Assembly (NCBI GenBank): GCA_037903475.1
Contig: JBAJFG010000560.1
Span: forward strand, 496,001 to 560,000
Source: Ancylostoma caninum
Taxonomy: Eukaryota; Nematoda; Chromadorea; Rhabditida; Ancylostomatidae
Reading direction: 5' to 3'
Length of the DNA: 64,000 nt
In this document: positions 19,689-33,057 of the stretch, one piece after another
Numbering within the stretch: the first letter of the stretch is position 1
Layout of the letters: each line of letters opens with the position of its first letter
Position numbers and translations under genes: made by a program
Notes under the pieces: generated by a model
Database searches by the model: none
The model's input: the letters and a program-made list of their open reading frames with translations, nothing else
Told to the model about the DNA's origin: nothing

Positions 19689-21201
19689 CAGTGCGTATCA
19701 AAATTAAGTATTCACCCAGAGTTGGTCAATATTTTGGCTCATATTAGTTACCACAAAAGGGAACTTGCTCCATAGGGTTCCCACAATGCATAAACCCTAT
19801 ATCTTTTGTTTCCACTAATTTCCACCGTTTCGCCCAGGATTCTTGTACAAGAATTTTTTTGTTTGTATCAAAATTATGTACCCACTTACGACTGTTGAAC
19901 AAATTTATCGTTATAACCGGACAATCAATAATCGATCGGTCCACCATCGTTGTGGATGACTTCAAAAGTCTTTCGTAGCATACTTTTTACTAGGTTTTGT
20001 GTGGCGTTGTTGTCAATCTGGTCCCATACGTCCAGTATCACCGCTGTCAAGTCGTCGGCCGTGCTGCACTGTTTTTTATTCCGGTAAACGAGGCGTACAA
20101 TTATACCCCACATGATCTCAACATGGTTACACTCTGACAAACAGGCAGGCCAGTCCACTGTATATATGCAGTGCTCCTGGAGCCAATTCTCGTTGAATGA
20201 GACTCGTGGACGGCGGTGTTGTCTTGCTGAAAAACGAGAGCATGGCGCCGAATACCTCTCAAAAAGGGAGCAAATGCGTTCCCAGCACTACTTGATATTT
20301 GGAGGAGTCTATTCTCCTGGAAGCAAGCGCCAATTCTAATTTTCCTGAACTTCTGGCTGGCTCCTTCCTTAAGTCCCTCCAATAATGACGGTACCGATCT
20401 AGGTCGTCCAGATCACTGAAGTTTACCTGGAAATCAGATTTGTTCAATTGACATCTAAATAAATTTTGAATATCGACATCATCATTATCTAAGGCACCTT
20501 GTCCCATTGCGTTGTCATGTTATTTTTGGCGAAGAGCAGAGGTGCTTCTCTGTGCTAGAGGGTCAAGCATGAGGCCTTCAGCATTACTTCTCTTATGTTG
20601 CTGCAGTTCCCACGGACCGATCTCCATATGGTCATTCTTGAGGTGTTTAAACCCAACTGAGCCCACATCTAAGGGAGGCTCAACGTGGAATCCGACTCCA
20701 GTCTCTTGATCATTCTGCTATCGTTGGGGGTTAGCAGCTTTGGGCGACCGGAATTAAGCTGCTTGTGGTATGTAGATGGGTTTCGCAGATACCTGTCCAC
20801 AAATCCATGAGAGCGATCCAACTGAGCAGCGATTGTTCGATTTGAGAATCCTTCGTCAAGTCAGACTTCAATTTGCGCCTGCTCAACGGAGCTTAGAAGG
20901 TTTTGACGACAAAGAATCTTGACAGAGAGCAATATGTGAACTATGCAAAATTTCAGCCTTTTGAACATACTTTCAGATCAAAAAAATTGGTGTGCTTCAA
21001 AGTGGATACTTAATTTTATACAAGCAAAATGTGATAGCTATCATGTACGTTATGAGAAAACATGAATGACCCGGTAAGAATATTTCGGTAAGGCGTTGTC
21101 GTATTTACTAAAGCGAATGGAAGTGGTTCCATCTTAATCGGATGTTTTGGAACTTTGTTACTTATAGTTTTTGGGTGGATACTTAATTTTGATACGCACT
21201 G
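19689..21201 (-). mobile_element. Tc3-like element (1513 bp) with decayed transposase
   Basis: Ends CAGTGCGTATCAAAATTAAG (19689) and its reverse (ending 21201) are flanked by TA on both sides. The minus strand codes a Tc3-type transposase in pieces: helix-turn-helix region near 20900-20690 (NRTIAAQLDRSHGFVDRYL, SGRPKLLT) with in-frame stops near 20860 and 20672, then GYRHYWRDL-like near 20400, FQQDNTAVHESHSTR near 20230, and DWPACLSECNHVEIMWGIIV to NGGPIDY ending at the stop 19925-19927. Key residues are partly lost (SPDLNP has become LSECNH). It is non-functional. Confidence 0.88.
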
Positions 21202-22129
21202 TACATAATACCATTCATGACATATTATACCAGTAATACACACATGCGAACACACAAACATACAAACTTTCACTTTTACATGTACAGATGATTCCATGCC
21301 TGCGCCGTTATGCAGAGGAGATCCAGACGTATTCAAGTTATGATATTAGTGGTATGGATCCGACGACTAGTCATCCCTCATGATGACCTCCCGCTCCTGA
21401 ACCCTCTCCGGTCTACCCCGTTTCTCCGCCCTCACATAACCATCATCACTAAAAACTGCTCCATGAGGAAAGCACTGGAACAACAAAGCAAGGGATAAGG
21501 AAACTAGTGATTGTTGCAAAGGGAAGGAAAGTAAGGGCGGCATGGTAGGTAGCCTAGGGTCATATTGTGTGTTGTAGTTCCACCCGTCATTTGGAATAAT
21601 GTTCCAAAGAATAGTAAGAGTAGTTATAATAAAATATATTCATGTCTTGTGTTAATAACCGCCAAAAACAACATTTGGAGAATGATGCGCGCCAAAGCAC
21701 TTTTGTTACCTGAAAAATAATGTAATCAGCTCTTTTTCCGGTGTTTTCCTGGTTCATGTTTCATTTCCTTATTTATTTCCCTCGTTATTTATCTATTTAT
21801 TCACTTTATTTATTTATTAATTAATTAATTTATTTATTTATTTATTTATTTATGCACGCAAGGCTCTCCAACACGTAGAAAAATGGAAAATGTGGTGTAG
21901 AGAAATTGCAAAAAAAAAACATTTAGGTTCAAAACAAAACAATCCTCTGAGTAAAACCAGCAATCAACATGCTTATATATCGTGTTTAGTCCTGTGCTTC
22001 CTTATGTTCTCTGGGTGGATAAACGAAAGAAAGAAAAAGAAATGTATGCCTCTGCACGCATGCATTAAGGCTAGTTTGACTGTATATTAAATTTCTTCTG
22101 TGCCAGACAGGTTGTTACAAGGACACGTT
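21202..22129. other. Unassigned stretch with an (ATTT)n tract
   Basis: The segment 21785-21853 is a run of TTTA/ATTT repeats. Near 21236-21270 aaacatacaaactttcactttta repeats a motif also seen at 19130. No gene recognised. Confidence 0.5.
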
Positions 22130-22135
22130 TATTCT

Positions 22136-22172
22136 GGCCTGACGTTTCGACTCAACGTCGTCTTCTGAGGCC
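22136..22172 (-). ncRNA. Degenerate hammerhead ribozyme motif at the 3' end of PLE-2
   Basis: On the minus strand: GGCCT, CAGAAGA (fits CUGANGA except U4 to A), stem II CGAC-GTTGA-GTCG, GAA, palindromic ACGT, C, AGGCC. Stem I pairs GGCCT with AGGCC. The position, just past the coding end, is the same as in PLE-1. Confidence 0.62.
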
Positions 22173-22418
22173 TGAAAGCGGTTCAAGTTCGTCTATTCAC
22201 GCTCTACACCACCAAAGACCTCCTCACCCTCGTTCATTCAACTCATCCAAGCCAGACAACACTAAGCATCTAGTCAACGGACGAACTCACCGCGTGTCCC
22301 ACCGATATAGCGGAGCAGAATGCCACCGCAAAAACAGCTGATCGTCAATAGATGGAGAATGACTACTTTATGGTGCAGCCTCGGTCTTATAAGGGCATGC
22401 ACTAGTATCGTGACGATC

Positions 22419-24381
22419 TTAGAGCTCACATAATGATAGGAACTGCATAAGATCACTGGTTGTCGACATCTGCTCATTTCTGCTGTTCAACCCAGGGGTG
22501 CGTGCGAGAATCCATAACGCTTCAAGTGCCTTTCTAGCAGAAATTTCAGTTTCGAACGCCAAGATGGTACACTTTATATCGAAGTCCGTTCCGCCGTGGT
22601 CTTCCTTCCTATGTTTTCCTAGAGGACTTATCAAGCTCTCCCTTCTTTTATTTGCAAGATGTTCATTTATGCGAATACTCAGTGAATGACCGGTCTCACC
22701 GATATATGTGGCATGGCAGACTAAGCATTCGATTTGGTAAACGACCCCTGATTTTGCGCAATCACCAATTTTTCCAAAAAGGCAAACGACGCAGTTTCGT
22801 GAGAGGCAAGCTCTGCCGTACAGCCTGTTGCGGACGAGCTGTCGCCTTATGTTTTCGTTCGGAATGTTCACCAAGACGACATCATGTAGATGTGCTTGGA
22901 TGAGACATTGCCTGACTGCGGCGCTCACCTTGTCGGAAATAAATGGCAAGCAAAGGGGGAGTCTATCCTCGTTACGGTGCCTGCATTGGCAGCTGTTGGT
23001 TTTCTCGTTCGTCTGGTCGAGATGAGTAACCATTGCTGCTCATTATTTTGTTTGCCATCCTCAGTGAGTCCTGTCGTTCAGCATCACCACTCGAGATCTC
23101 TATAGCCGTTTTGAACACAATACGAATAATGGCTCGCTTCACGGTCATTGGGTGAGCGGATCGCGCATGTAAGATAATATTCTTAGAACTCTCCTTGCGA
23201 CACCATTTTACATGTAGCGTGCCGTTTGCGAGCATCAGCTGTGTATTTAGGTAAGGCAACCAACCTTCGCAGGGTTTTTCTCTGGTGAAGCAAATGTACT
23301 GTGACTGTTGATTGAGTATTCGGAAACACTCATCCATTTCGGATTGTGTTGAAGTTACAATATAACAGTCGTCGATGTAACGGCAGTACATGAGCGGACA
23401 CCTTGACAGCACAGGCTCTTCTATTTTGCTCATAAAGCATATAGCGAGCACAGGTGCTAGTGGTTGACCCACTGCCAGCCCTCTTACTTGGGAAAAGTAC
23501 GTACCCAACCATTTGAAGATGTTACAACTGAGGCATTCCTTGATAAGAGCCATTATGCGTGCCTTACTAAGCCCATACGTAATCATCTCTCTTCCATGCA
23601 GTTCGAGCATTTCAGAGAGCGCCTGCAGAGCAGAGCTGTTAGTAACATTGGTGTAAAGCGATGTTACATCAAATGACTCCATGACGCAGTTTTGATCGAA
23701 ATTCGTGCTGCGCAAGTGCTCAAGGAACTGACTAGTATTTGTCAAGTGGGAGGGTACCTTATCTAGAAGTTGGCTGACAATTTTATTCAGAAACCACGAT
23801 ATCCTATCCGTTGGTCCACCTACACAGCTGATTATCGGTCGAATTTTGTTAGTCGCAGCTGAGATGGAATGCATATCCGACGCGGAGATTTCGTGCGTTT
23901 TAATGAGGATGTAAAAGACGGGACAATCAGGATTGTCGAGCTTGAGCCTCCTAAGGAATCTCTCGTTCAACCCAGCTTCTTTACCAACCGTCACCCAGAC
24001 GTGATTCAATCGCTTACACTGCTGAAGAAAATCTTTCTCAGTTGTGCGGCGATATATAGTTGCGTCTGCTAAGTGTTGTTCGGTTATCTCGCGATCAAGC
24101 GTTTGAGGGATGACAACGAACTCCCCACCTTTGTCACTCACAGAGAGACGAATTTCGCCATTTGATTTCAGTTCTCGTTTTTCTTTGAAACCTTGCTATT
24201 GCGCTTTCGTCAAGTTCGATTGGCGGGTTTTTCCATCCTCGTATGTTGCCAACGCATGCTCATCTGTACGAGTTCTATCGTCTGAGAGGTGTGAGGCCGC
24301 CGGAGTGCAGAAAGGATCACCGCTATAGGAAAATCCTGATCGATCCTGTATCAGCTGAGAAACACAGCCGCACACGATCAA
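22419..24381 (-). pseudogene. PLE-2: Penelope-like RT plus GIY-YIG endonuclease, frameshifted
   Basis: The minus strand codes a second Penelope-like protein that clearly matches PLE-1 but is well diverged. The part 24141-22972 (389 codons from its first Met) has SDKGGEFVVI, RPIISC.GGPTDRISWFLN, motif A FDVTSLYTNV, motif B RGLAVGQPLAP and motif C YIDD at about residues 255-258. The frame then shifts near 22975-23030, and 23033-22419 gives the Cys-rich linker and GIY-YIG motifs (VVYQIEC, TYIGET, R.NEH), ending TAA at 22419. Upstream, a TAG interrupts the same frame near 24196, preceded by SNLTKAQ. The N-terminus and 5' end were not found. The minus-strand hammerhead motif at 22172-22136 marks the 3' side. 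Confidence 0.88.
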
Positions 24382-24688
24382 AGAGAATGGGGCGGGATTG
24401 AGCGTGATGGGCGCATTTGTACATGCGTACGAGTTTTATTACTCGAGTAAATGCACGAATAGGAGTGATTCCTTTTGCAGTTACTCTCCTATTGATGGCA
24501 CCATTAAAATGAGCACAAATGCGGGAAAACGTTTCTCAGCGTGAGTGCTGCCTTTAACATAACCCTGTATTTCCCTTTGCTCTTCTGATCTGAACATGAA
24601 CCTCGTGCGTTGACTTAGAGGAAGCCCTCGGAGTGACCCACACTTGGTTTAGTGAGCAGGCAACTGGACGAAGGCAGAATGAGTGCAC

Positions 24689-24994
24689 TTACAAACGCAA
24701 TATTGGGGATGAAGTTGGACCATCACCCTTAGTTTTGCATGGCAAATCAACTGTGCAAATTAAGAAAAGTAATGGGAAAAGAAACCTTCCCTGAAGAACT
24801 CCACTACGGTACGGGTAACGTTCTGAATACTTAATTGCAACCTTAGCGGTAGCATATCTATGACACAAGTATGACCTGAACCATTCAACCAGTTGGGCAT
24901 CCATTCCCATGCGCATCAGTTTACTCAATAGGATGTTGTGGTCAGCCGTAACAGAAGCTCTAGACATATTAACCAAGTTCACACCAGTTTCCAA
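24689..24994 (-). pseudogene. CR1-like retrotransposon RT fragment
   Basis: The minus strand reads TADHNILLSKL, WFRSYLCHR, YRSGVLQGRFLFPLLFLI. This corresponds to RT motif A (normally FDTVDHN, here degraded to VTADHN), the WFRSYL block and motif B (SGVPQGS, degraded). Both ends are truncated and it is dead. A different CR1 copy lies at 40490-43700. Confidence 0.78.
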
Positions 24995-26339
24995 ACCTGG
25001 CCTTTTCAGATGGTAGCCGCGACTGTTGCCGGAGCATTTCGAATTGCAGCATCCCTCCAGCCTTGTGATGTGAAGTGATCCGAGCGTTGTTGCTCCTAGA
25101 AGCTTATGTCTCCAGGTGGATCAGGTGGGTGCCGTGGAATATTTCTTACGATTACGCATGTGATATTGCTGGTTTCAGCGCTCGCTAAACTGTTCCACAG
25201 CAGCTCAAAACAGGAGATATAAGAAAAGGTTCTTCCACGAGCTCGAGGCATGGCTGGAGCTGCAGTGCCCCTGCTCACTTTGTATACCCATTCAGGAATA
25301 GCATAGGAAATAAACTCCAACATCGTGTGGGTCACACCCCTCTCCCAATTGATTATCCTAGTAAAAAGAACTTTTGAAGAATTCTGGACAAGACTTTTCA
25401 GCCAACCTAACAAATCTAGGAGAGAATCCAAGGAAGCTTTTGCCTTCCGTTTGTGAAATATTTCGTAACTTAAAGGTAGGGGCCCTCGCTCGAAATAGCG
25501 GTCGGGAGTGCGCTCAGATAGTTTTCGCACCCCTCTCGCACCTCACTCGCACCTCTAATTGCGGGTTTCTTGTAGGAACTGTCTTGATTCCAACCAACTA
25601 TCGACGTCGCACGTCGTACGTGGCAAAAGTATATTCAAGACAGCCTGTTTCAACCACGACGATGGCTGAACCGGCTGAACACGCACATTGCTGCCTTTCT
25701 CCAGACATTTTCACTGGAATACGTTGGGAGTGCAGCACGACATGAACAGTGATATACTCCGGTTTTTTATGCAATATGCGATATTTTTATGCGTTGCCCA
25801 GCAGCCTGGGATTTCTGTAGTTGGGAAAACCCTGCTACTCCCTACTTATTATGAATAAACAACAGTGTATTTGCAATAAGAATAAGTAAGAATACGCAAG
25901 AATACCAATAAAATCGTTAAAAACTTTTTAAATATTGTGCGGCTTCTCTCATTCCTATGGGTGAGTACTCATGAAAAGAAATACAGGTCTATACTATCTA
26001 ACCAACTAACATCGCTGCTAAGAATTATTAATAGGTGACAAGAAATTCCAAAGAAAACTTGCAGAACATCTCGAGACCTCGTTTGGCCCAAGAAATTCTA
26101 TGCAGTTCTTTCTCCTCTATGTGGACAGGAAATGCAAGGACAGGACTACTCACTACAGTACCTATAGCCCAGAGCAATGGGAGACCATTCACGCTGTTTG
26201 CATGCTGAGAGGCGTCTGCATGGTCAGACATGTTTGCTATATCATCCTGGTGATCTCACCACTACCAAAAGCATCTGTGATCAGTGAAAAGGAACAATAT
26301 CACAGATGTAGATGATGAGAAAGTTAGGCTTCATTAAAC
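24995..26339. other. Unassigned stretch
   Basis: A 144-codon minus-strand open frame at 25530-25096 lacks recognisable domains or splice support. The rest shows no repeat or gene that I can name. Confidence 0.35.
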
Positions 26340-26778
26340 GGCACTACTCCACACTAGCGGCCCCAAAACTTTAAAAAAAAATTTTTGGCCGAAACTTTGT
26401 ATATGGGGGTTATTTGAGGTGCTGTACACGAATATCGTTTCCATTTTGTATCGTAACCCCATTTTCGTAGAGATGCGGTAGGTACACGGTAGTAAATTCG
26501 GAGAAAATGCCAATTTTGGATAGAAAACGAAGGTGTCATGCAGAACAATGCTGGCAATCAACGATCAGAGCCTAGAACAACCCATCTACGTAGAATTTGA
26601 GAGGATTCCGTGGGGTGTTGTATCTACAGTAATCCTACCGTAACCCTACGAAAATGGGGTTGCCACACAAAATGAATACTATATTGGTGTTCAGCGCCTC
26701 AAATAATCCCCCTATGCAAAGTATTGGCGGAAAAAAAAGTTCTTGGAATTTTTGGGTCCCCTAATGTGGAATGGTGCC
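26340..26778. mobile_element. Fold-back MITE family C, copy 1 (GGCACTACTC ends)
   Basis: Left GGCACTACTCCACACTAGCG and reversed right GGCACCATTCCACATTAGGG begin inverted arms that share gggggttatttgaggtgctg, aacaccaatat-like and aaccccatttt segments. The same organisation and sequence occur at 46311-46747. Confidence 0.78.
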
Positions 26779-26919
26779 CATGCGACAAATGCAGGGAGAC
26801 CTAATGCTGTTTGCAGACGAGCAGACTCGTGCATCTTCATAAACCAGTCAACAGGTACTGCTTAGTTTGTTCGCAAGGAGGACGATGGAAATTATGTATC
26901 GCCGCAGCGTGGCGCCTTC

Positions 26920-27252
26920 ACAATCCAGTCAACGGATTGAATAGTGAACTGAAGAAGATTCCGGGCCCATTCCAAACACGTCTAGGAGCTTCCATCGCGT
27001 TGGACGTGCTTGTCCAACTAGGGCTAGAATTCATGAATATATACACTCGCGTAACACTAGGAGACAAAATTTGAGCTTCTGTCGTGTCGACGCGAAATCT
27101 GATTTGCTAGACACGTTTCGCGAGTCTATACATTCATAAATCCTAGCCCTAGTTGCCCAAGCGCGTCCAACGCGATAGAAGCTCCTAGACGTGTTTGGAA
27201 TGGGCCCGGAGTCTTCCTCAGTTCTCTATTCAATCCGTTGACTGGATTGTCC
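26920..27252. repeat. Large inverted repeat, arms of about 130 bp
   Basis: The left arm 26920-27050 (cacaatccagtcaacggatt ... ctagggctag) reappears inverted at 27118-27252 with few mismatches, around a 65-bp centre containing cgtgtcgacgcgaaatc. Confidence 0.85.
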
Positions 27253-27679
27253 ATGTGATGACCAATCACACTAGCCATCGTTGGTTTGATTGGTTATCGT
27301 TTCATGAATTCAGCTATAGAACGAGTAGCTCGTCGCTGTGGGTTGGTTCACACTCACCAATTTTGTATCTGCAAGTTCCTTCACGACCTTTTCGGTTTCA
27401 TTGGTTCTCAAATAATGAGATTTTGTCTTCACAAGCCTAATTTTCACTTACTTTTTCACTTTGACGTGCATATGCACGACATCAAGATCTATCAAATACT
27501 AGACGGCATACCCGGCTTCGCTCGGGTGTTTTACTACCCCGACAATTGCTAGTGCCGACAAATTCATTGCGGATGCCTATAATTTTGGTGGTATACATAT
27601 TAGCAGGCTCATGTAACCCTCTTCCACCGACCCGTAAGCGAAAAGTCAGTAAAGTTATTTCAGTGTCAAATTCATGGAA

Positions 27680-28300
27680 AGCAGTTGCCATATTCGTACT
27701 TAGGGTTTAGCGTTTTCGATTGATCCAGTGACACATTCTTACAACGTCCCTTCCCAAAAGCGGAGAAAGAGCAAAAGAAGTTTCTGAGTCGATATATCCA
27801 TGAAGAATAGTTCTCACAATCGTGTACAGCGCAATGGAAAATCCCAGTAGACACGTCCTCACCGCCCTCTGGGCGGAAATAGCAAAAAATCAGAAAATCG
27901 ATAAATCGATATTCTGTGCAAAACGGTTGTCATATTCGTGTTCAGCGCATTGACAAACCTCAGTAGACCTGTCCCTGCCGACTCTTGGGCAGAAATATCG
28001 AAAAATCAATAAAATCGATAAATCGATATTTCGTGCAAAACGGTTATCATATTCGTGTTCAGCGCACCGACAAACCCCAGTAGACCTGTCCCTACTGATT
28101 GTCGGGCAAAAATGTCGAAAAATCAATAAAATCGATAAATCGATATTTCGTGCATAACGGTTATCATATTCGTGTTCAGCGCATTGAGAAACCCCAGTAG
28201 ACATGTCCTCCCCGCCCCCTGAGCAAAAATAGCGAAAAATCAATAAAATCGATAAATCAGTCGATAATGCCTGGCACGAAGTAGCCTAAAACCTCCGCCG
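27680..28300. repeat. Tandem array, about 118-bp unit, 4-5 copies
   Basis: Units share cggttatcatattcgtgttc, agcgcattgacaaacctcag, tagacctgtcc and aatcaataaaatcgataaat. Period starts near 27925, 28045 and 28163, with degraded copies before. It runs directly into the AC microsatellite. Confidence 0.85.
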
Positions 28301-28362
28301 GCCTATAAGGAATAAGCTTGCAAAGTTTGGTCCCGGTTCACCCTCCGCGATTTCTATAAGGA

Positions 28363-29020
<658 letters not shown>

Positions 29021-29354
29021 TCTACTTTATATATACAGAAATCAATGGTTCAAACATGTCTGAACATGTAGGTGACATGCTCGATGGTCCCACCACGATT
29101 GTCCTGCGCGGATACTGTAGCGAGTAACTCTGGCTTTGCATTTCCTATCCTGTCTTTATGTTGTATATTTGAGCTGATACTTTAAAATTACATATAAAAT
29201 TAGCCTGTACATGTGAAAAAGTAGTTCAAACTGAAAAAGTGGAGAAACATGTATTTATCCTGTCGAGAATGGAAGATGGGAACTTTTCGTTTCTCTCGTT
29301 TTGCTTTCAACTTCGGTATCCTGTAAGTGTGATAAGGTGTTTGAGAGGCAACTT

Positions 29355-29400
29355 TTACAGGCTCTGACGAAGGCGACTATGTCGAAACGTTCGCTTCAAC
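29355..29400 (+). ncRNA. Solo PLE end with hammerhead-like core
   Basis: Reads aggct, CTGACGA (29364-29370, fits CUGANGA), stem II GAC-TAT-GTC, GAA, palindromic ACGT, T, then cgcttc. Core positions fit, but stem I does not pair well. No PLE coding sequence is nearby, so this is a lone terminal fragment. Confidence 0.55.
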
Positions 29401-30291
29401 AAAGAATTAGTGAGCTATGGTTTATTGATTATCGATGAAGGGCTCATTTGCCCTGGAATGTCGCAAGGGTATCTCGTCTCACGCTCTAGTTCTCCTATAA
29501 CGAGAACCTCGAGCCCTGAAGGCACGCTGCAAGCAACACTGATCTCATTCTGGAGTGCTGGATCGCTTTCACAATTACACTAAAGAAACTGACTGCTAAA
29601 GAAATTTCGTCCTACCAGAAAATCGTGTAATGACGATGAAATAGAACAGAATTAATGAAGATGATTCGTCATCGCATCGACTTTATTTAGAAATTTTCGT
29701 CTAGACATATTTAAGGTGGTTATTAAATGCCCTGATCACAAAAATCGCACTAGTTCTTTACATTAGCCTCATTATTGTAGAGATGTGGTAAGATTACAAT
29801 GGGAAAGAAGTGTCAATTTTGGCAAGGAAGACTGTGCGTTAGAACAGGATTTGAAATTACACAGCAACTAATTTGACCAAGCTATGAGTAAAATTTGAAG
29901 AGGCATTTTAGCGAAACTACAAAAAAAGCGCCTACGTCTGCTAATTCTGCTAATAATTTCTCATTAAAATCCCCATAAAACTTGTTGAACTATAGAAAGT
30001 GACAAAATGAAAAGCGCATTAAACTTCGAAGGGACGAACGTTTTTGATACCCTACTCAAAGAATGAAGTTAATGATTGAGAACTTAATTTTGGTTCTCAT
30101 ACTCATTCACTTCCGTTAAGACGTTCAAAGAAATTTGTGCGAATTCGTTTTCATATTATCAAGTCCCCAGCACGGTAGATCGTCTTGTATTAGATCCTCT
30201 TATGTAAGTCATGGTAGTGTAACAAAATTTTCTAAGCGCAAGCAGTGGGGAGACCATCACGCGATTGCATGCTTTCACCATAAGGCCCAGT
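29401..30291. other. Unassigned AT-rich stretch
   Basis: No gene or repeat recognised. Confidence 0.35.
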
Positions 30292-30506
30292 AACACTGCC
30301 GTGATAGTCCTCGAGAACTGTAGCACCCTGCGTCGCCGTCGTTGGCGACTGTGACACCGGTGCGCATCGATTGTGGGCGGGGTGCTGAGGCGGCCGCCGA
30401 AATTGGCGACTGGCGATCGCCAACATCGGCGGTCACCGATAATAGCGACTGCAACGTCAGTGCCTATCGATTGGTCGCCAACATTGGCGATCGGCACGGC
30501 TACCTA
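30292..30506. repeat. GC-rich fold-back, degraded copy of 7941-8226
   Basis: Shares tagtcctcgag.actgtagcac, ctgcgtcgccgtcg, gcgactggcgatcg, caacatcggcgg and cctatcgattggtcgccaac with the first copy. The right end is shortened. Confidence 0.75.
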
Positions 30507-30635
30507 ACAGACAGTGCTTCGCGAAGATGCGGCGCTGACGGGACATCGCCCGATGTTTCGTCATACATAAGCGCATAGATGTAGTGGAAGGCGTGGTGGG
30601 ACCCGTCCTCTATGGTTCCGTTCGTTGCGATGATG

Positions 30636-30800
30636 ATAGATACAGTCGCCAATGAAGAAAGCGAGAGACCTAGACAGTGCATTCAGGATTTCGCGGTGGA
30701 GCCAGCGTCTTACGCTGACGGTCTCGAGTCCTCCGGGCGGGACAGTGTTTACAACGATTTGACGTTGCACAGCAGCAATGTACGTAGCCGAGTAGAGTTT
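30636..30800. repeat. Repeat D, copy 1 (possible short coding block)
   Basis: The plus frame reads DTVANEESERPRQCIQDFAV then RDSVYNDLTLHSSNVRSR. It matches 44157-44320 (plus) and 43720-43880 (minus) at DNA and amino-acid level. Function unknown; the opposite strand is also open, so the true coding strand, if any, is unclear. Confidence 0.65.
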
Positions 30801-30825
30801 TGGTGCTTCATAATTGGATGAAGCA

Positions 30826-30975
30826 CCGAATCTGGCTCGGACCTGTGCGCCACGTTACCTTAGGGCTAGCATAACCTGAAAAAAAAACATCCCGAGCCAC
30901 TGCTCCGCGAAGCGACGCTCTGGCTAGGACCTGTGCGCCACGTTACATTAGGGCTACCCCAACTCAAAGAAAATC
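30826..30975. repeat. Tandem dimer, about 84-bp unit (CTCGGACCTGTGCGCCACGT)
   Basis: Two units of tctggctcggacctgtgcgc...ccgagccactgctccgcg. The related pair at 37447-37620 shares the motif. Each unit starts and ends with reverse-complementary gctctggctcgg / ccgagccagagc, so it may be a short MITE. Confidence 0.7.
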
Positions 30976-31639
30976 ACTGGCATCCACACGACACGGCATC
31001 CAGCTTAGCCGCGCTTCGCGAATGAGAGTGATTTTATCCGAACTCGCTCCATTTTTTCGGTGAAGATTTGGAATAAGAGTTTTCTGCCGGCTTTGTTCGA
31101 ATAAGTTGTCACCTTACGTGACTCTTTTTGTTAATTTGAATCTTTACTTCACAGCCCTTAGCTTCCTCTTAAGTGAATCACCTTTGCTCATTATCCCCTA
31201 TGAAAACCTGAGGTAGTTTGAGGCAACGCTTTGCTCATTGCTCCCCTGAAACCCTGAATTAGTCTAGGGCAACTCGAATTTCTCGTGCGGACAGGTCTCA
31301 GATCCCCTTCTCTTTTGTGCTTGGGAAAATTTGGGGTTAGATTCTGCCACGAGGGATGCGGCATGATGAAAGATGTTCCCGGAAGGGTGATTGGTAAGGA
31401 AGTCAAGAAGATTTGTGTAATTTCAGTCTCAATTCTTAAATTCTGCTTGTCAGCCGGCTACAGACAGACACTTTCGCAATAGTTTTCTAGCGCTTGCACA
31501 GACGAGCCAGCCGGCGACAGGCTGTTTCGCAACAGCTTCACCGTTTATTGTGTAGAGGGGATTGGATGATAATCAGCTCGAAAGGACAGGCGGATGATGT
31601 GGAGAGGGGTACCTAGCGATGGGATTCACTAGGTATGGT

Positions 31640-32110
31640 CTGTCTTAGAGATGGCACCTAGGTCGACTTTGTCTGCAAATACGACTTTGTCCTCAGGATG
31701 CATCTGAAGAGATTTTACTAAGTGGCAGTAGGGAAACATCAAAATGGAAGCAATCACACCACATAGGAACTCCAAACGGACTGGGCAGAGACATGGGCGC
31801 TTTGCATGTTGAGCGCCTGCGTCTCTGCCCAAGACAGCCTCGCCGCGGTCTCGACCCTTGTCTGCGTACGTTTGGAGTTTCTTGTACATACCAAAAAGTG
31901 TAAAAATTAGATTGTTTGGCCTATTCAGGCCATGGCACGAGGTCTTCCCCGGGCCAAAATCAAAACGAAGCTCCCTTTGAAAAACCAAAACTTTACGAAG
32001 CCCCTCTTGAACATGAAAACGAAAGAAAACTTCAATCCACTTTGAAAATCGGAGTCCCGGCTCTTGCTGGAGCACGAGTTCGTTGTTCAAGCTATGGTCT
32101 CAGGAACGTA
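31640..32110. repeat. Repeat related to the fold-back at 63395-63665
   Basis: Shares gctccctttg, actttacgaagccc and tttgtctgcaaatac-like pieces. The minus-strand 153-codon frame here (32090-31629) has no recognised domain and probably reflects this repeat. Confidence 0.45.
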
Positions 32111-32225
32111 AAGGCACAACATTTTGAAGCAAAAAAATTTAAAAAAGACAGAAATTCAAAAAAAAAAACTTTAGTCCGAAAAGGAACTGACTAGGAAGTT
32201 GAGCAGATCAAAGGGCAACTTATAC

Positions 32226-32441
32226 TAGATGCGTGCATTTGACGCGCGTGAGTCTATGGAGATGGATGGGGCCAGTCGCATCACTGACTCCGCTCACGTG
32301 CACCTTGAGACGGCCGTAAACGCGTGCACGTGATCGGAGTCAGCGATGCGACCGTTCTTCTCATGGAGGATGCTTTGACCGGTCTTCATGGATAGTCCTT
32401 CTGAAATAGATGCGAGCGTTTGACGCACGCAGCTAGTATAA
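32226..32441. repeat. Small fold-back element
   Basis: Left atactagatgcgtgcatttg and reversed right atactagctgcgtgcgtcaa form imperfect arms. Inner atcactgactccgctcacgtgc / gcacgtgatcggagtcagcgat also pair. Confidence 0.7.
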
Positions 32442-32791
32442 ATTCCCTATAAGTTATCATCCACAGATCGATGATCCTTGTAGCATTCATGTTCACCGCC
32501 CTTACTATACCTAATGTGGAGTGCGGGACTGACCCGTCTTATGCTTGAGATGATAGTTCCTAGTCAGTATGATGTTGTAAGCCGCACGAGGCGCTCGTTA
32601 CTCACTTTACTCTTTGCACTCACTCTCTTTGTACAGTCATATAAAGATATCGATTGAACCACGATTTCTATATTGCATACGGACCATACAAGGTCCAAGA
32701 GTCTCAGCGCCCACAACATTTGGTGCATCGGCTAAAATAAAGCCATTCCTCCCGCATCAGAGCGTAACAACTTTGGAGCTGGAAGAAGAGA

Positions 32792-32925
32792 CTAGCTCAC
32801 ACCAGAGCAACCAAATCTCCCGTGCCAAAGCGTACCAACTTTGGGGCCAGGACTAACGCAGCTCACACCAGAGCAGCGAACAGCTCACACCAGAGCAAAC
32901 ATCGGCTCACACCAGAGCAATGTCA
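32792..32925. repeat. Short direct repeats of CTCACACCAGAGCA, four copies
   Basis: The 14-mer recurs at about 32798, 32861, 32885 and 32908. It lies upstream of the gag fragment and could be part of a leader or LTR; no second LTR was found. Confidence 0.65.
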
Positions 32926-33057
32926 CGGCCCACCCTAAGCCGTAAGAGGTTAGCAATGTTTATCCTAGGAGCCAAAGTGCCCTAAAATCACAGATCCAAC
33001 CAAGGATCCAGAATCGCCATCGATTCAACCCAGCCTAACTGGCATTACAGTTAGCGC

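Noticed and set aside
22274..23105. Plus-strand frames across PLE-2
   Set aside because: Antisense shadows of the RT and GIY-YIG coding region.
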